Shown here: piece by piece, positions 34,446-41,719 of the stretch
Layout: every line of letters starts with the position of its first letter
How positions within the stretch are numbered: the first letter of the stretch is position 1
NCBI RefSeq assembly: GCF_900188105.1
Contig: NZ_FZNP01000005.1
Span: 434,001 to 498,000 of the forward strand
Direction: 5' to 3'
From: Actinomadura mexicana
GTDB lineage: Bacteria > Actinomycetota > Actinomycetes > Streptosporangiales > Streptosporangiaceae
Length of the DNA: 64,000 bases
Notes under the pieces: generated by a model
Seen by the model: only the letters and a program-made list of their open reading frames with translations
Told to the model about the DNA's origin: nothing
Database searches by the model: none
Translations under genes and position numbers: made by a program

Positions 34446-35042
34446 ATGGTGCCCGTGGACGCCGAGCAGATATCGATGTTGCGCGAGGTCCTGTCGGCGA
34501 CGGGCTGGCTGGAGCGGACCGAGGAGTTCGGCCGGGCGCTGCGCGTCACGTCCCGCACCCCGGGCGGGCTCCTGCTGGTCGGCACGCCGGCCGGCGACCC
34601 GTGGCATCTGGCGGCGCACCTCGACGACGAGAGCCGGCTCGGCGGTGCCCCGGGCCTCGCGCCCACGCTGGTGCGCTGGGAGCCGCCGGCCGGCGCGCCC
34701 GCCCACCTGCGGATCGGGCTGGAGCGGCTGGAGGCGGCCCGGCGCGGCGAGACGCTGTTCGTCGTCGCCGAGGAGGGGGCGCCCGTCCCGCTGCTGGAGC
34801 GGGTGGACGACGCGCGCCGCACCGGGGCGACCGTCCTCGCGCTGGAGGGCGGCGACCGCGAGCTGCGCGGCCTCGCCCACGAGGCGCTGACCGTCCCGCC
34901 CGGCGAGGCCCTCATGTCCTTCGACGGGGCGCAGCACCTCGTCAGCGCGGCCGCGGGCCGGGAGCCGGCGGGGAGCCCGCGCGGGCTGCGGCGGCGCCTC
35001 GCCCGACTCCTCGACGCCGTCTCCGGCCCGGTCCTGGACTAG
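34446..35042 (+). CDS. Conserved hypothetical protein with SIS-like region
   Basis: This 198-residue protein starts at the ATG at 34446, with GAGGTGAGG seven bases upstream. Two alpha/beta stretches are visible. The second, at about 105-170 (GETLFVVAEEGAPVPLLERVDDARRTGATVLALEGGDRELRGLAHEALTVP), has the strand-helix-strand pattern of sugar-isomerase (SIS) folds, where an Asp/Ser normally binds a phosphosugar. I recognise it only as an actinomycete conserved protein, often near map. It has no signal or membrane segment. The stop codon touches the end of the convergent 58-residue gene at 35043. Confidence 0.72.
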   Translation: MVPVDAEQISMLREVLSATGWLERTEEFGRALRVTSRTPGGLLLVGTPAGDPWHLAAHLDDESRLGGAPGLAPTLVRWEPPAGAPAHLRIGLERLEAARRGETLFVVAEEGAPVPLLERVDDARRTGATVLALEGGDRELRGLAHEALTVPPGEALMSFDGAQHLVSAAAGREPAGSPRGLRRRLARLLDAVSGPVLD

Positions 35043-35219
35043 TCAGTCCTCGTTCTGCCTGCGCCACGCCTCGTTGCGCTCGCGGGCGGTGGCCATGGCG
35101 TCCGCGGCCTCGCCCTCGGTCCGGTAGGGGCCCATCCGGTCCTTGCCCGGGCAGCCGGCCCCGTGCTCGGGCTTCATGTGCTTCAGGCAGAACCACCAGT
35201 CACCGTCGTCACCGGCCAT
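35043..35219 (-). CDS. Small Cys/His-containing protein beside map
   Basis: This 58-residue gene is too short for most callers. The ATG at 35219 follows GAGAGGAGC six bases away, and the stop is at 35043. It reads [19 protein letters not shown], then [19 protein letters not shown] and a charged helix ending [14 protein letters not shown]. The WWFCLKH(x)nC(P)GKDRxGPY pattern, with aromatic pair, two cysteines and two histidines, recurs in small actinomycete proteins; the tail resembles half of a SPOR-like fold. It might bind a metal ion or a nucleic acid. It is divergent from map, 69 bases away. Function unknown. Confidence 0.7.
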   Translation of the reverse strand: MAGDDGDWWFCLKHMKPEHGAGCPGKDRMGPYRTEGEAADAMATARERNEAWRRQNED

Positions 35220-35252
35220 CGGCGCTCCTCTCGATCGTGCGCTGGCACGGGA

Positions 35253-35280
35253 TTGTTGCCCGCATCGCGCTGGCTACACT
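35253..35280 (+). promoter_or_regulatory. Candidate leaderless promoter of map
   Basis: TTGTTG (35253-35258) and TACACT (35275-35280) are 16 bases apart. The ATG of map starts 9 bases after the -10, and no Shine-Dalgarno sequence precedes it, so the mRNA probably starts at or next to the ATG. Confidence 0.45.
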
Positions 35281-35288
35281 CCATCACT

Positions 35289-36140
35289 ATGACGACCCAG
35301 TTGCTCCGGCCCGGACGCGTCTCCCCCTTGCGCAAGGTTCCCTCGAACATCCCGCGCCCGGAGTACGTGGGGAAGAAGCGGCCGCGGACGGGCGAGCAGG
35401 ACGTCAAGTCGCCCGAGACCATCGAGCGGATGCGGGTCGCCGGGAGGATCGCCGCGCAGGCGCTGGAGGAGGTCGGCAAGCACGTCCGGCCCGGGATCAC
35501 CACCGACGAGCTGGACGCCGTCGGGCACGAGTTCATGCTCGACCACGGCGCCTACCCCTCCACGCTCGGCTACCGCGGGTTCCCCAAGTCGCTGTGCACC
35601 TCGATCAACGAGGTGATCTGCCACGGCATCCCCGACGACACGGTCCTGCGCGACGGCGACATCATCAACGTCGACATCACCGCCTACATCGGCGGCGTGC
35701 ACGGCGACACCGACGCGACGTTCCTGTGCGGGGACGTGGACGAGGAGTCGCGCCTGCTGGTGGAGCGCACCCACGAGGCGGCGATGCGCGGCATCCGCGC
35801 GGTCAGGCCCGGCCGGGCGCTGAACGTGATCGGGCGGGTCATCGAGTCCTACGCCAAGCGGTTCGGGTACGGCGTCGTGCGCGACTTCACCGGGCACGGG
35901 ATCGGCACGACGTTCCACTCCGGCCTCGTCGTCCCCCACTACGACGACCCGGCCGCGACGACGATCATCGAGCCGGGCATGACGTTCACGATCGAGCCGA
36001 TGCTGACCCTCGGCACCCACGAGTACGACATCTGGGCCGACGGCTGGACGGTCGTGACGAAGGACCGCAGGCGCACCGCGCAGTTCGAGCACACGCTGCT
36101 GGTCACCGAGGACGGCCACGAAATCCTCACCCTGCCGTGA
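35289..36140 (+). CDS. map: Methionine aminopeptidase type I
   Basis: This cytosolic metalloprotease removes the initiator methionine from new proteins. It is 283 residues, with an N-terminal extension of about 40 ([21 protein letters not shown]) typical of the longer actinobacterial MetAP (MapB-like) that carries a PxxP-like linker. The five metal ligands are in [19 protein letters not shown] (two Asp), [11 protein letters not shown] (His), TIEPML (Glu) and [11 protein letters not shown] (Glu). [11 protein letters not shown] holds the substrate His. The start at 35289 seems leaderless. Actinomycetes often carry two map genes; the other is not in this window. Confidence 0.96.
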   Translation: MTTQLLRPGRVSPLRKVPSNIPRPEYVGKKRPRTGEQDVKSPETIERMRVAGRIAAQALEEVGKHVRPGITTDELDAVGHEFMLDHGAYPSTLGYRGFPKSLCTSINEVICHGIPDDTVLRDGDIINVDITAYIGGVHGDTDATFLCGDVDEESRLLVERTHEAAMRGIRAVRPGRALNVIGRVIESYAKRFGYGVVRDFTGHGIGTTFHSGLVVPHYDDPAATTIIEPGMTFTIEPMLTLGTHEYDIWADGWTVVTKDRRRTAQFEHTLLVTEDGHEILTLP

Positions 36141-36198
36141 CCCTTCCCTCGGTCTAGCGTCCGATTCGCCCACATCCGGCCCGGGAGACCCTCGAGAG

Positions 36199-36888
36199 AT
36201 GAACGCTCCAGCGCCGTACGAGCCGAGGGTCCCCTCCGACAGCATGCCGCCGGGGCGGGCGGCGCTGAGCGTGACGTGGGCGGCGCTGCCGTTCCTGACC
36301 CTCGGCTTCGTCACGCCGTTCACGTTCGCCGCCGCGCTGCTGTGGCGCCGGAGCCTGCACCTGCTGGTGTCGACGGCCGTGTACGCCGGGGTGTTCGCGC
36401 TGATGCTGTCCCTGCTCTCCGACGTCGACCGGGGGCAGGGAAACGAGCAGATCGTCGGCATGCTGATGTCCGTCCTGGCATTGGTGGGCTGCGGGCACGC
36501 CTTCCTGATCCGGCGACAGGTGTTCGACCCGCACGGCCTGTCGGGCGTCGACAACGAGGCCGTGGTGGAGCGGGTCAAGCGGCAGCGGCTGCTGCGGGAG
36601 AAGGCGCGGGCTCTGGCATCGTCCGACCCGGGGCTCGCCAAGGAGCTGCGCATCGGACGGCCCGACCTGCCGCGCCAGTACAACGACGGCGGGCTGGTCG
36701 ACGTCAACCACGCGCCCGCGCGGGCGCTGACGCTGCTGCCCGGCATCACCGCGGAGCTGGCGGCCACGATCGAGCGGGTCCGGGCCGAGACGGGCGGGTT
36801 CGTGTCGGCGGAGGAGCTGTCCGCGGTGGCGGGGCTGCCGCCCTCTCTCACCGGCGATCTGGGCGACTACGCCGTCTTCATCCGCTGA
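36199..36888 (+). CDS. Membrane protein with C-terminal helix-hairpin-helix
   Basis: This 229-residue protein has three to four hydrophobic segments between about 22 and 105 (WAALPFLTLGFVTPFTFAAALLW, LHLLVSTAVYAGVFALMLSLL, IVGMLMSVLALVGCGHAFLI). A charged linker (VERVKRQRLLREKARALA) follows, then a T2SS-K/ComEA-type helix-hairpin-helix at about 165-225: DVNHAPARALTLLPGITAELAATIERVRAETGGFVSAEEL. The second half may bind DNA or act as a protein-interaction module at the membrane. It is not a normal ComEA, which has one N-terminal helix. The start ATG at 36199 follows GAGAG. The LigD-like gene begins 19 bases later. Confidence 0.82.
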   Translation: MNAPAPYEPRVPSDSMPPGRAALSVTWAALPFLTLGFVTPFTFAAALLWRRSLHLLVSTAVYAGVFALMLSLLSDVDRGQGNEQIVGMLMSVLALVGCGHAFLIRRQVFDPHGLSGVDNEAVVERVKRQRLLREKARALASSDPGLAKELRIGRPDLPRQYNDGGLVDVNHAPARALTLLPGITAELAATIERVRAETGGFVSAEELSAVAGLPPSLTGDLGDYAVFIR

Positions 36889-36907
36889 GCGCGGGTATGC
36901 AGCGGGC

Positions 36908-37960
36908 GTGACCCCGAAGAAGCCCGAGAAGCACGCGGCTCCCCCCGCCCGCGAGGACGACCGGCTCGCCGAGTACCGGGGCAGGCGGGATCCGGGGCGG
37001 ACCCCGGAGCCCGTGCCCGGGGACGAGGCGCTCCCGCGCGGGAACGACGACACGTTCGTCGTCCAGGAGCACCACGCGACCAGCCTGCACTGGGACCTGC
37101 GGCTCGAACGCGACGGCGTGCTCGTCTCGTGGGCCGTGCCGAAGGGCCTGCCGTGGAGCCCCGAGACCAACCACCTGGCGGTGCACACCGAGGACCATCC
37201 GCTGGAGTACGCCACCTTCGAGGGCGAGATCCCGCGCGGCGAGTACGGCGCCGGGAAGATGACCGTCTGGGACCGCGGGACCTACGAGACGGAGAAATGG
37301 TCGGAGCGCGAGGTGAAGGTCGTCATCCACGGCTCGCGCGTATCCGGCCGCTACGTGCTGTTCAGGACGCGCGGCAGGAACTGGATGATCCACCGCATGG
37401 ACCCGCCCGCGGATCCGGACGCCGAGCCGCTGCCGGAGTCGCTGCGCCCGATGCGGCCGCAGGAGCGGGCCCGCCTGCCGCGCGATCTGCGGGTCTGGGG
37501 GTTCGAGTTCGCGTGGGGCGGGAAGCGGCTGGCCGCCTACGTCGAGGGCGGCCGGACCCGGTTCACCGACGGGCGGGGCCGCCCCGTGGACGGTCCCGGC
37601 GGGCTCGGCTCCCGGCTCGGGGCGCAGCTCGGCGTCCGGCCCGCGCTGCTGGACGGGGAGCTGGCCGTCCTGGACGGCCGCGAGACCTACATGATCTACG
37701 ACGTGCCGCATCTGGACGGGCACCCGCTGCTGGACGTCCCCTACCGGGAGCGGCGGCGGCGCCTCGACGACCTCGGCCTGTCGGGCCCGCGGTGGCAGAC
37801 GGCCCCCTGGTTCCCCGGCGACGGCGGCGCCGTCCTGGCGGCGGCCCGCGACCAGGGGCTGCCCGGCGTCGTCGCGAAGCGTCTGGACTCCCCCTACGAG
37901 CCGGGCGAGGAGTCCGGCGCCTGGCGGCTCGTCCCGTCCCGGCCCGGGAGGCGACGCTGA
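36908..37960 (+). CDS. LigD-type 3'-phosphoesterase fused to a decayed ligase domain
   Basis: This 350-residue protein has a GTG start at 36908. The N-terminal half (about 45-165) is a LigD phosphoesterase domain: EHHATSLHWDLRLE contains the metal ligands His55, His61 and Asp63, and HPLEYATFEGEIPRGEYGAG follows. The C-terminal half (about 195-345) matches the LigD ATP-ligase adenylation domain (LLDGELAVLDG, YDVPHLDGHPLLDVPYRERR, GVVAKRLDSPYEPG). However, motif I, normally ExKWDGxR, reads EFAWGGKR (200-207), so the adenylated lysine and the aspartate are gone. It should heal 3' ends but not ligate. No Ku or polymerase gene lies nearby. End-joining role inferred. Confidence 0.88.
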   Translation: MTPKKPEKHAAPPAREDDRLAEYRGRRDPGRTPEPVPGDEALPRGNDDTFVVQEHHATSLHWDLRLERDGVLVSWAVPKGLPWSPETNHLAVHTEDHPLEYATFEGEIPRGEYGAGKMTVWDRGTYETEKWSEREVKVVIHGSRVSGRYVLFRTRGRNWMIHRMDPPADPDAEPLPESLRPMRPQERARLPRDLRVWGFEFAWGGKRLAAYVEGGRTRFTDGRGRPVDGPGGLGSRLGAQLGVRPALLDGELAVLDGRETYMIYDVPHLDGHPLLDVPYRERRRRLDDLGLSGPRWQTAPWFPGDGGAVLAAARDQGLPGVVAKRLDSPYEPGEESGAWRLVPSRPGRRR

Positions 37961-38145
37961 CCCGCCCGGTGCGTCCCGGGCGCGCGTAAAGCACGGCGTC
38001 CCGGGCGGAACCGGCGGAAGCCTCCGGGCATCAAAAGGACGTGACGCCCCGTTCGGCGCGTCTTCGCCGAAAACGATCAGGAGCGGATTAGAGTCCCGCC
38101 CTGAGACGGGCGGCGTACGCGCTGGAAGGCGGGGGAACACGGCAC

Positions 38146-38862
38146 ATGATGGGCAAGACGCATGCCCTGAGCGGCGCGCTGGCATGGCTGGGCGCCGTCC
38201 CGGTCCTCGGGCAGGAGCGACTGCTCGGCGAGCACGCGGTGATGCTGTCGCCGGAGCAGGTCATGGCGGGCGCCGTGGTGTGCGCCGGCGCCGCGATCCT
38301 GCCGGACATCGACCACCACAACGGCCGGATCGCCAACACCTTCGGGCCGATCACGAACCACATGTGCAAGTGGATCGGGAAGCTGTCGGGCGGACACCGG
38401 CAGGCGACCCACTCGATCCTGTTCGCGGTCGGCATCGGCTGGGCGATGGACACCCTCGCCACCCACTACATCTGGGCCTGGTGGGCCTGCCTGTTCATGA
38501 TCGTCGGACTCGGGCTGCGCGGCGTCGGCCTGGACTTCGAGGGCGCCGAGCCGCAGTCGGCGCTGGCGGACTGCGCACTGGCCCTGATCGCCGTCTGGCT
38601 CATGCACAAGATCGATATGAGCTTCGTCGGGTTCGCGGTGACGCTCGGCTGCCTGGCCCACGTCGCCGGCGACTGCCTGACGCCGCGGGGCTGCCCGGTG
38701 TTCTGGCCGCTGCCGTGGCGGATCGACGTCCCCGTCATCCCGCGGACGGACGGCAAGGTGGAGCGGTGGGTGGTGATGCCGGTCCTGATCCTCGGCATCG
38801 CGATCCTCACCGTCCGCTCCGTGCTCGGCGACATCACCGCCCAGTGGCTGACGCGAGGCTGA
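38146..38862 (+). CDS. YdjM-like membrane-bound metal-dependent hydrolase
   Basis: This 238-residue integral membrane protein is of the YdjM/LexA-regulated putative hydrolase family (DUF457). The invariant polar residues are present: GKTHALSG near the start, ILPDIDHHNGRIANTFGPITNH, HRQATHS and HVAGDCLTPRGCPVFWPLPW. These histidines and aspartates are thought to form a metal site facing the membrane interior. About five transmembrane segments. The ATG at 38146 is followed by a second ATG; both are possible. A TAGAGT box near 38087 is a candidate -10. No LexA site is evident. Function unproven even in E. coli. Confidence 0.88.
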   Translation: MMGKTHALSGALAWLGAVPVLGQERLLGEHAVMLSPEQVMAGAVVCAGAAILPDIDHHNGRIANTFGPITNHMCKWIGKLSGGHRQATHSILFAVGIGWAMDTLATHYIWAWWACLFMIVGLGLRGVGLDFEGAEPQSALADCALALIAVWLMHKIDMSFVGFAVTLGCLAHVAGDCLTPRGCPVFWPLPWRIDVPVIPRTDGKVERWVVMPVLILGIAILTVRSVLGDITAQWLTRG

Positions 38863-38953
38863 ACCCGCGGTCCTTCCCTTCCGGCAGGCGAGCCATCGGC
38901 TCACGGCTCCTCGTCCGCGGCGGGGGCGGCGTGGGCGTCGGGGGCGGCGGGGA

Positions 38954-39478
38954 TCAGTCGAGCAGGTCGGCGAACTGGTCGCAGGTCAGTAGCTCCCATC
39001 TGTTCTTGGTCGGGTTCACCGTGCTCCACAGGTTGACGCGCCGGATGCCCGGGATGACCTGCGCGGTGCACGCGATCTGGGCCTTGGCCGTCCGCGACCA
39101 CGTCTTCTCCCCGGCCGGCTCGCCGGACGGCCGTACGACCAGCTGGGCGGGACGGCCCACCGGGCTGGAGACGTCCTCGACCGAGTAGGCGTCGAGCTCG
39201 TCGTGGACGTCGGTGCGCAGACCCATGGCCAGCTCGCTCCTGGTCGGCGGCACGTTCAGCTGCTGGATGGCCAGGTGCGGCTCGCCGGGCAGGCCGGGCC
39301 TCGTGACCGGCACCAGCCTGCCGCCCCGCACGAGGTAGACGGTGATCGTGGCGGCATGTGCCTGCGCGAGCGGCTGGTCCCCCGCGCTGATGATCCCGGT
39401 CGGCCGGATCCCGCAGCCGGCCAGGGCGGCGCAGACCGCCACCGCCAGGAACGCCCGCACCCGGTCCGTCCGCCTCAT
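38954..39478 (-). CDS. GerMN-domain lipoprotein of a two-component operon
   Basis: This 174-residue lipoprotein starts at the ATG at 39478, overlapping the kinase stop codon as ATGA. The signal peptide ends in LAGC (about 19-22), and the cysteine begins the lipidated mature protein. The domain (TITVYLVRGGRLVPVTRPG, QLNVPPTRSELAMGLRTDV) has the GerMN pattern found in spore-germination lipoproteins and in LpqB. Two cysteines (KAQIACTAQVIPG, LLTCDQF) may form a disulfide. Being third in a response regulator-kinase operon, it probably modulates the kinase's extracellular sensor, as LpqB does for MtrB. That role is inferred. Confidence 0.85.
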   Translation of the reverse strand: MRRTDRVRAFLAVAVCAALAGCGIRPTGIISAGDQPLAQAHAATITVYLVRGGRLVPVTRPGLPGEPHLAIQQLNVPPTRSELAMGLRTDVHDELDAYSVEDVSSPVGRPAQLVVRPSGEPAGEKTWSRTAKAQIACTAQVIPGIRRVNLWSTVNPTKNRWELLTCDQFADLLD

Positions 39479-40956
39479 GGGCGCTCGTCCCGTTCTCCGT
39501 CGGGCAGCCACAAGGTGAACACCGCGCCGCCCTCCGGCCCGTTGGCCGCCTCCAGCGTGCCCCCGTGCAGCAGAGCGTTCTCCTTGGCGATCGACAGGCC
39601 GAGGCCGCTGCCCTCGCTGCGCGAGCGCGCCGCCTCCGCTTTGACGAACCGGTCGAACACCACGGGCACCACGTCCTCGGGGAGGCCGGGGCCGCCGTCG
39701 GCGACCACGACCCGGACGCCGCCGGCCTCCTGGTCCTCGGGCCGCCCGAAGCGCAGCGAGACCGGCGGGCGCCCGTGGTTCAGGGCGTTGCCGGCGAGGT
39801 TTGCGACGATGACGTCGAACCGGCGCGGGTCCAGCCGGACGAACAGGTTTGCGGGGCCCTCCACCGCCACCTGGTCCCGCCAGCCGCGCGCATCCAGGGT
39901 CGCGCCGACCGCGTCGGCGACGTCGACGTCGTCCAGGACGAGGGCGGCGGCGCCCGAGTCGAACCGGCTTATCTCGATCAGGTGCTCGACGAGCATGCCG
40001 AGCCGCCGGGTCTCCTCCGCGACGAGCCGGACCGCGGCCCCCTCACCCGCCCCGCCGGCCTCCTCGGCGAGCACGTCCGTCATGGCGATCATCGAGGTCA
40101 GCGGCGTGCGCAGCTCGTGGGACACGTCGGCGACGAACCGGCGGGACGCGGCCTCCATCGCGCGCAGTTCCGTCACCGTCCGCTCCAGCGCCTCCGCGGT
40201 GCTGTTGAAGGTGACGGCGAGGTCGGCCAGCTCGTCGCGGCCCCGCGCCTGGACGCGGGTGTCCAGCTTCCCCTCGCCGAGCGCGCGGGCGGCGGCGCCG
40301 AGGCGGCGCACCGGGCGCAGCACGCCCCCGGTGGCCAGCAGTGCGAGGGCGAGCGCGGCCGCCAGCGCCGCGGCGTCCGCGATCAGCAGGGTGCGGGTGA
40401 ACAGCCACAGGTCGGCGGCCTCCCGGCGCAGGCTCGCGGAGACGAACACCATCGGCGGCGTCGTCCGCCACGGCTCGTCCGCCGTGGTCGTGTAGCCGGT
40501 GACGCGCGCACCGACGAGCAGGTAGGGCGTGCCGTGCCGGTTCACGCGCCGGAAGACCATCCCTCGCACCGCGCGCCTGGCGAACTCCCGGGTCACCGGA
40601 ACGTCCAGCGCGCTCGGCGGCGGGAGGCCGGACTCACCGCGCAGCGGCACCGGCACCGCCACCGCCCTGCGCCCCTCGGCCGTGCCGAGCGCCTCCACCA
40701 GCGTCGCGGAGACCAGCGGCTGCGCGTCGGGCGGCAGGTTGGGCGGGATCCGCTGGGCGAGGGTGGTGCGGACGTCGGTGAGCACCGCGTCCTGGGCGCG
40801 CTGCAGCATCACCCGCCGCAGCAGCACGTAGGAGATGCCGGATGCGAGCACGGACGCCAGCAGCGCGACCGCGGTGAACGCGGCCGCGAGCCGCACCCGC
40901 AGCCCGGTGAACCGGAGGCGCCGCAGCCCCGACCCTGTGTACCGGAGGCGCCTCAC
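39475..40956 (-). CDS. Membrane sensor histidine kinase
   Basis: This 493-residue kinase has a GTG start at 40956 that overlaps the regulator's stop codon (GTGA). Domains: a short Arg-rich N-terminus, transmembrane helix 1 at about 22-42, an extracellular sensor of about 150 residues, transmembrane helix 2 at about 205-225, HAMP (VLRPVRRLGAAARALGEGKLDTRV), HisKA with the phospho-accepting His in RRFVADVSHELRTPLTSM, and HATPase with NALNHG, ADGGPGLP and GSGLGLSIAKENALLHGG. It phosphorylates the OmpR-type regulator upstream and is co-translated with a GerMN lipoprotein. The signal is unknown. Confidence 0.94.
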   Translation of the reverse strand: MRRLRYTGSGLRRLRFTGLRVRLAAAFTAVALLASVLASGISYVLLRRVMLQRAQDAVLTDVRTTLAQRIPPNLPPDAQPLVSATLVEALGTAEGRRAVAVPVPLRGESGLPPPSALDVPVTREFARRAVRGMVFRRVNRHGTPYLLVGARVTGYTTTADEPWRTTPPMVFVSASLRREAADLWLFTRTLLIADAAALAAALALALLATGGVLRPVRRLGAAARALGEGKLDTRVQARGRDELADLAVTFNSTAEALERTVTELRAMEAASRRFVADVSHELRTPLTSMIAMTDVLAEEAGGAGEGAAVRLVAEETRRLGMLVEHLIEISRFDSGAAALVLDDVDVADAVGATLDARGWRDQVAVEGPANLFVRLDPRRFDVIVANLAGNALNHGRPPVSLRFGRPEDQEAGGVRVVVADGGPGLPEDVVPVVFDRFVKAEAARSRSEGSGLGLSIAKENALLHGGTLEAANGPEGGAVFTLWLPDGERDERP

Positions 40957-41627
40957 GGGGCTGTGAACCGGTAGCCGAAGCCCCGGACCGTCTCGATCAG
41001 CCGCGGCTCGGCCGGCTCGTCCTCGATCTTGGCGCGGACGCGCTGGACGCAGGCGTCCACGAGCCGCGAGTCGCCCGGGTAGGTGTGCTCCCACACCTCG
41101 GCGAGCAGGTGCTGGCGGGTGAGGGCCTGGCCGGGGCGGCGCGCCAGCTCCAGCAGGAGCCGCAGCTCGGTCGGGGTGAGGCGCAGGTCGGCGCCGCCCT
41201 TGGTGACCTTGAGGGAGGTCCGGTCGATGACGAGGTCGCCGTAGACGGACCGGTCGAGGCGGGTCTGGTCGGCGCGCCGCAGGACCGCGCGGATGCGGGC
41301 GTCAAGGACGCGGGGCTCGACGGGCTTCACCACGTAGTCGTCGGCGCCCGCCTCCAGGCCGAGGACGATGTCGAGGTCGTCGCCCCGCGCGGTCAGCAGG
41401 ATCACCGGCAGCGGGTCCTCCCGGCGGATGCGGCGGCACACCTCGATGCCGTCGATGCCGGGCAGCATCACGTCCAGGATCGCGATCTCGGGGCGGCGCG
41501 CCCGCAGCGCCTCCAGCCCGTCCTCGCCCGTGGCCCGGGACGTCACCCCGTGCCCCTGGCGGGTCAGCGCCAGCTCCAGCGCCGCCCGGGCGGACGGATC
41601 GTCCTCGATGAACAGAATGCTCGCCAC
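40953..41627 (-). CDS. OmpR-family response regulator
   Basis: This 224-residue regulator has a receiver domain (LFIEDDPSAR with the acidic pair; Asp in ILDVMLPGIDG; Thr in LLTARGDD; Lys in DDYVVKPVEP) and a C-terminal winged helix (LRLTPTELRLLLELARRPGQALTRQHLLAEVW, ending FGYRFTAP). The GTG at 41627 is preceded by GATAAT and six bases on its own strand, so the operon mRNA may be leaderless. It is the first gene of the regulator-kinase-lipoprotein operon. The targets are unknown. Confidence 0.95.
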   Translation of the reverse strand: MASILFIEDDPSARAALELALTRQGHGVTSRATGEDGLEALRARRPEIAILDVMLPGIDGIEVCRRIRREDPLPVILLTARGDDLDIVLGLEAGADDYVVKPVEPRVLDARIRAVLRRADQTRLDRSVYGDLVIDRTSLKVTKGGADLRLTPTELRLLLELARRPGQALTRQHLLAEVWEHTYPGDSRLVDACVQRVRAKIEDEPAEPRLIETVRGFGYRFTAP

Positions 41628-41719
41628 CCGGTCATTATCGGCCGGGCTCGATCATGCGGCGGGCCGTGTCACAAGATCCGGACATCTCCGGCACGAGACC
41701 ATGACATGCCGCCGGAACC

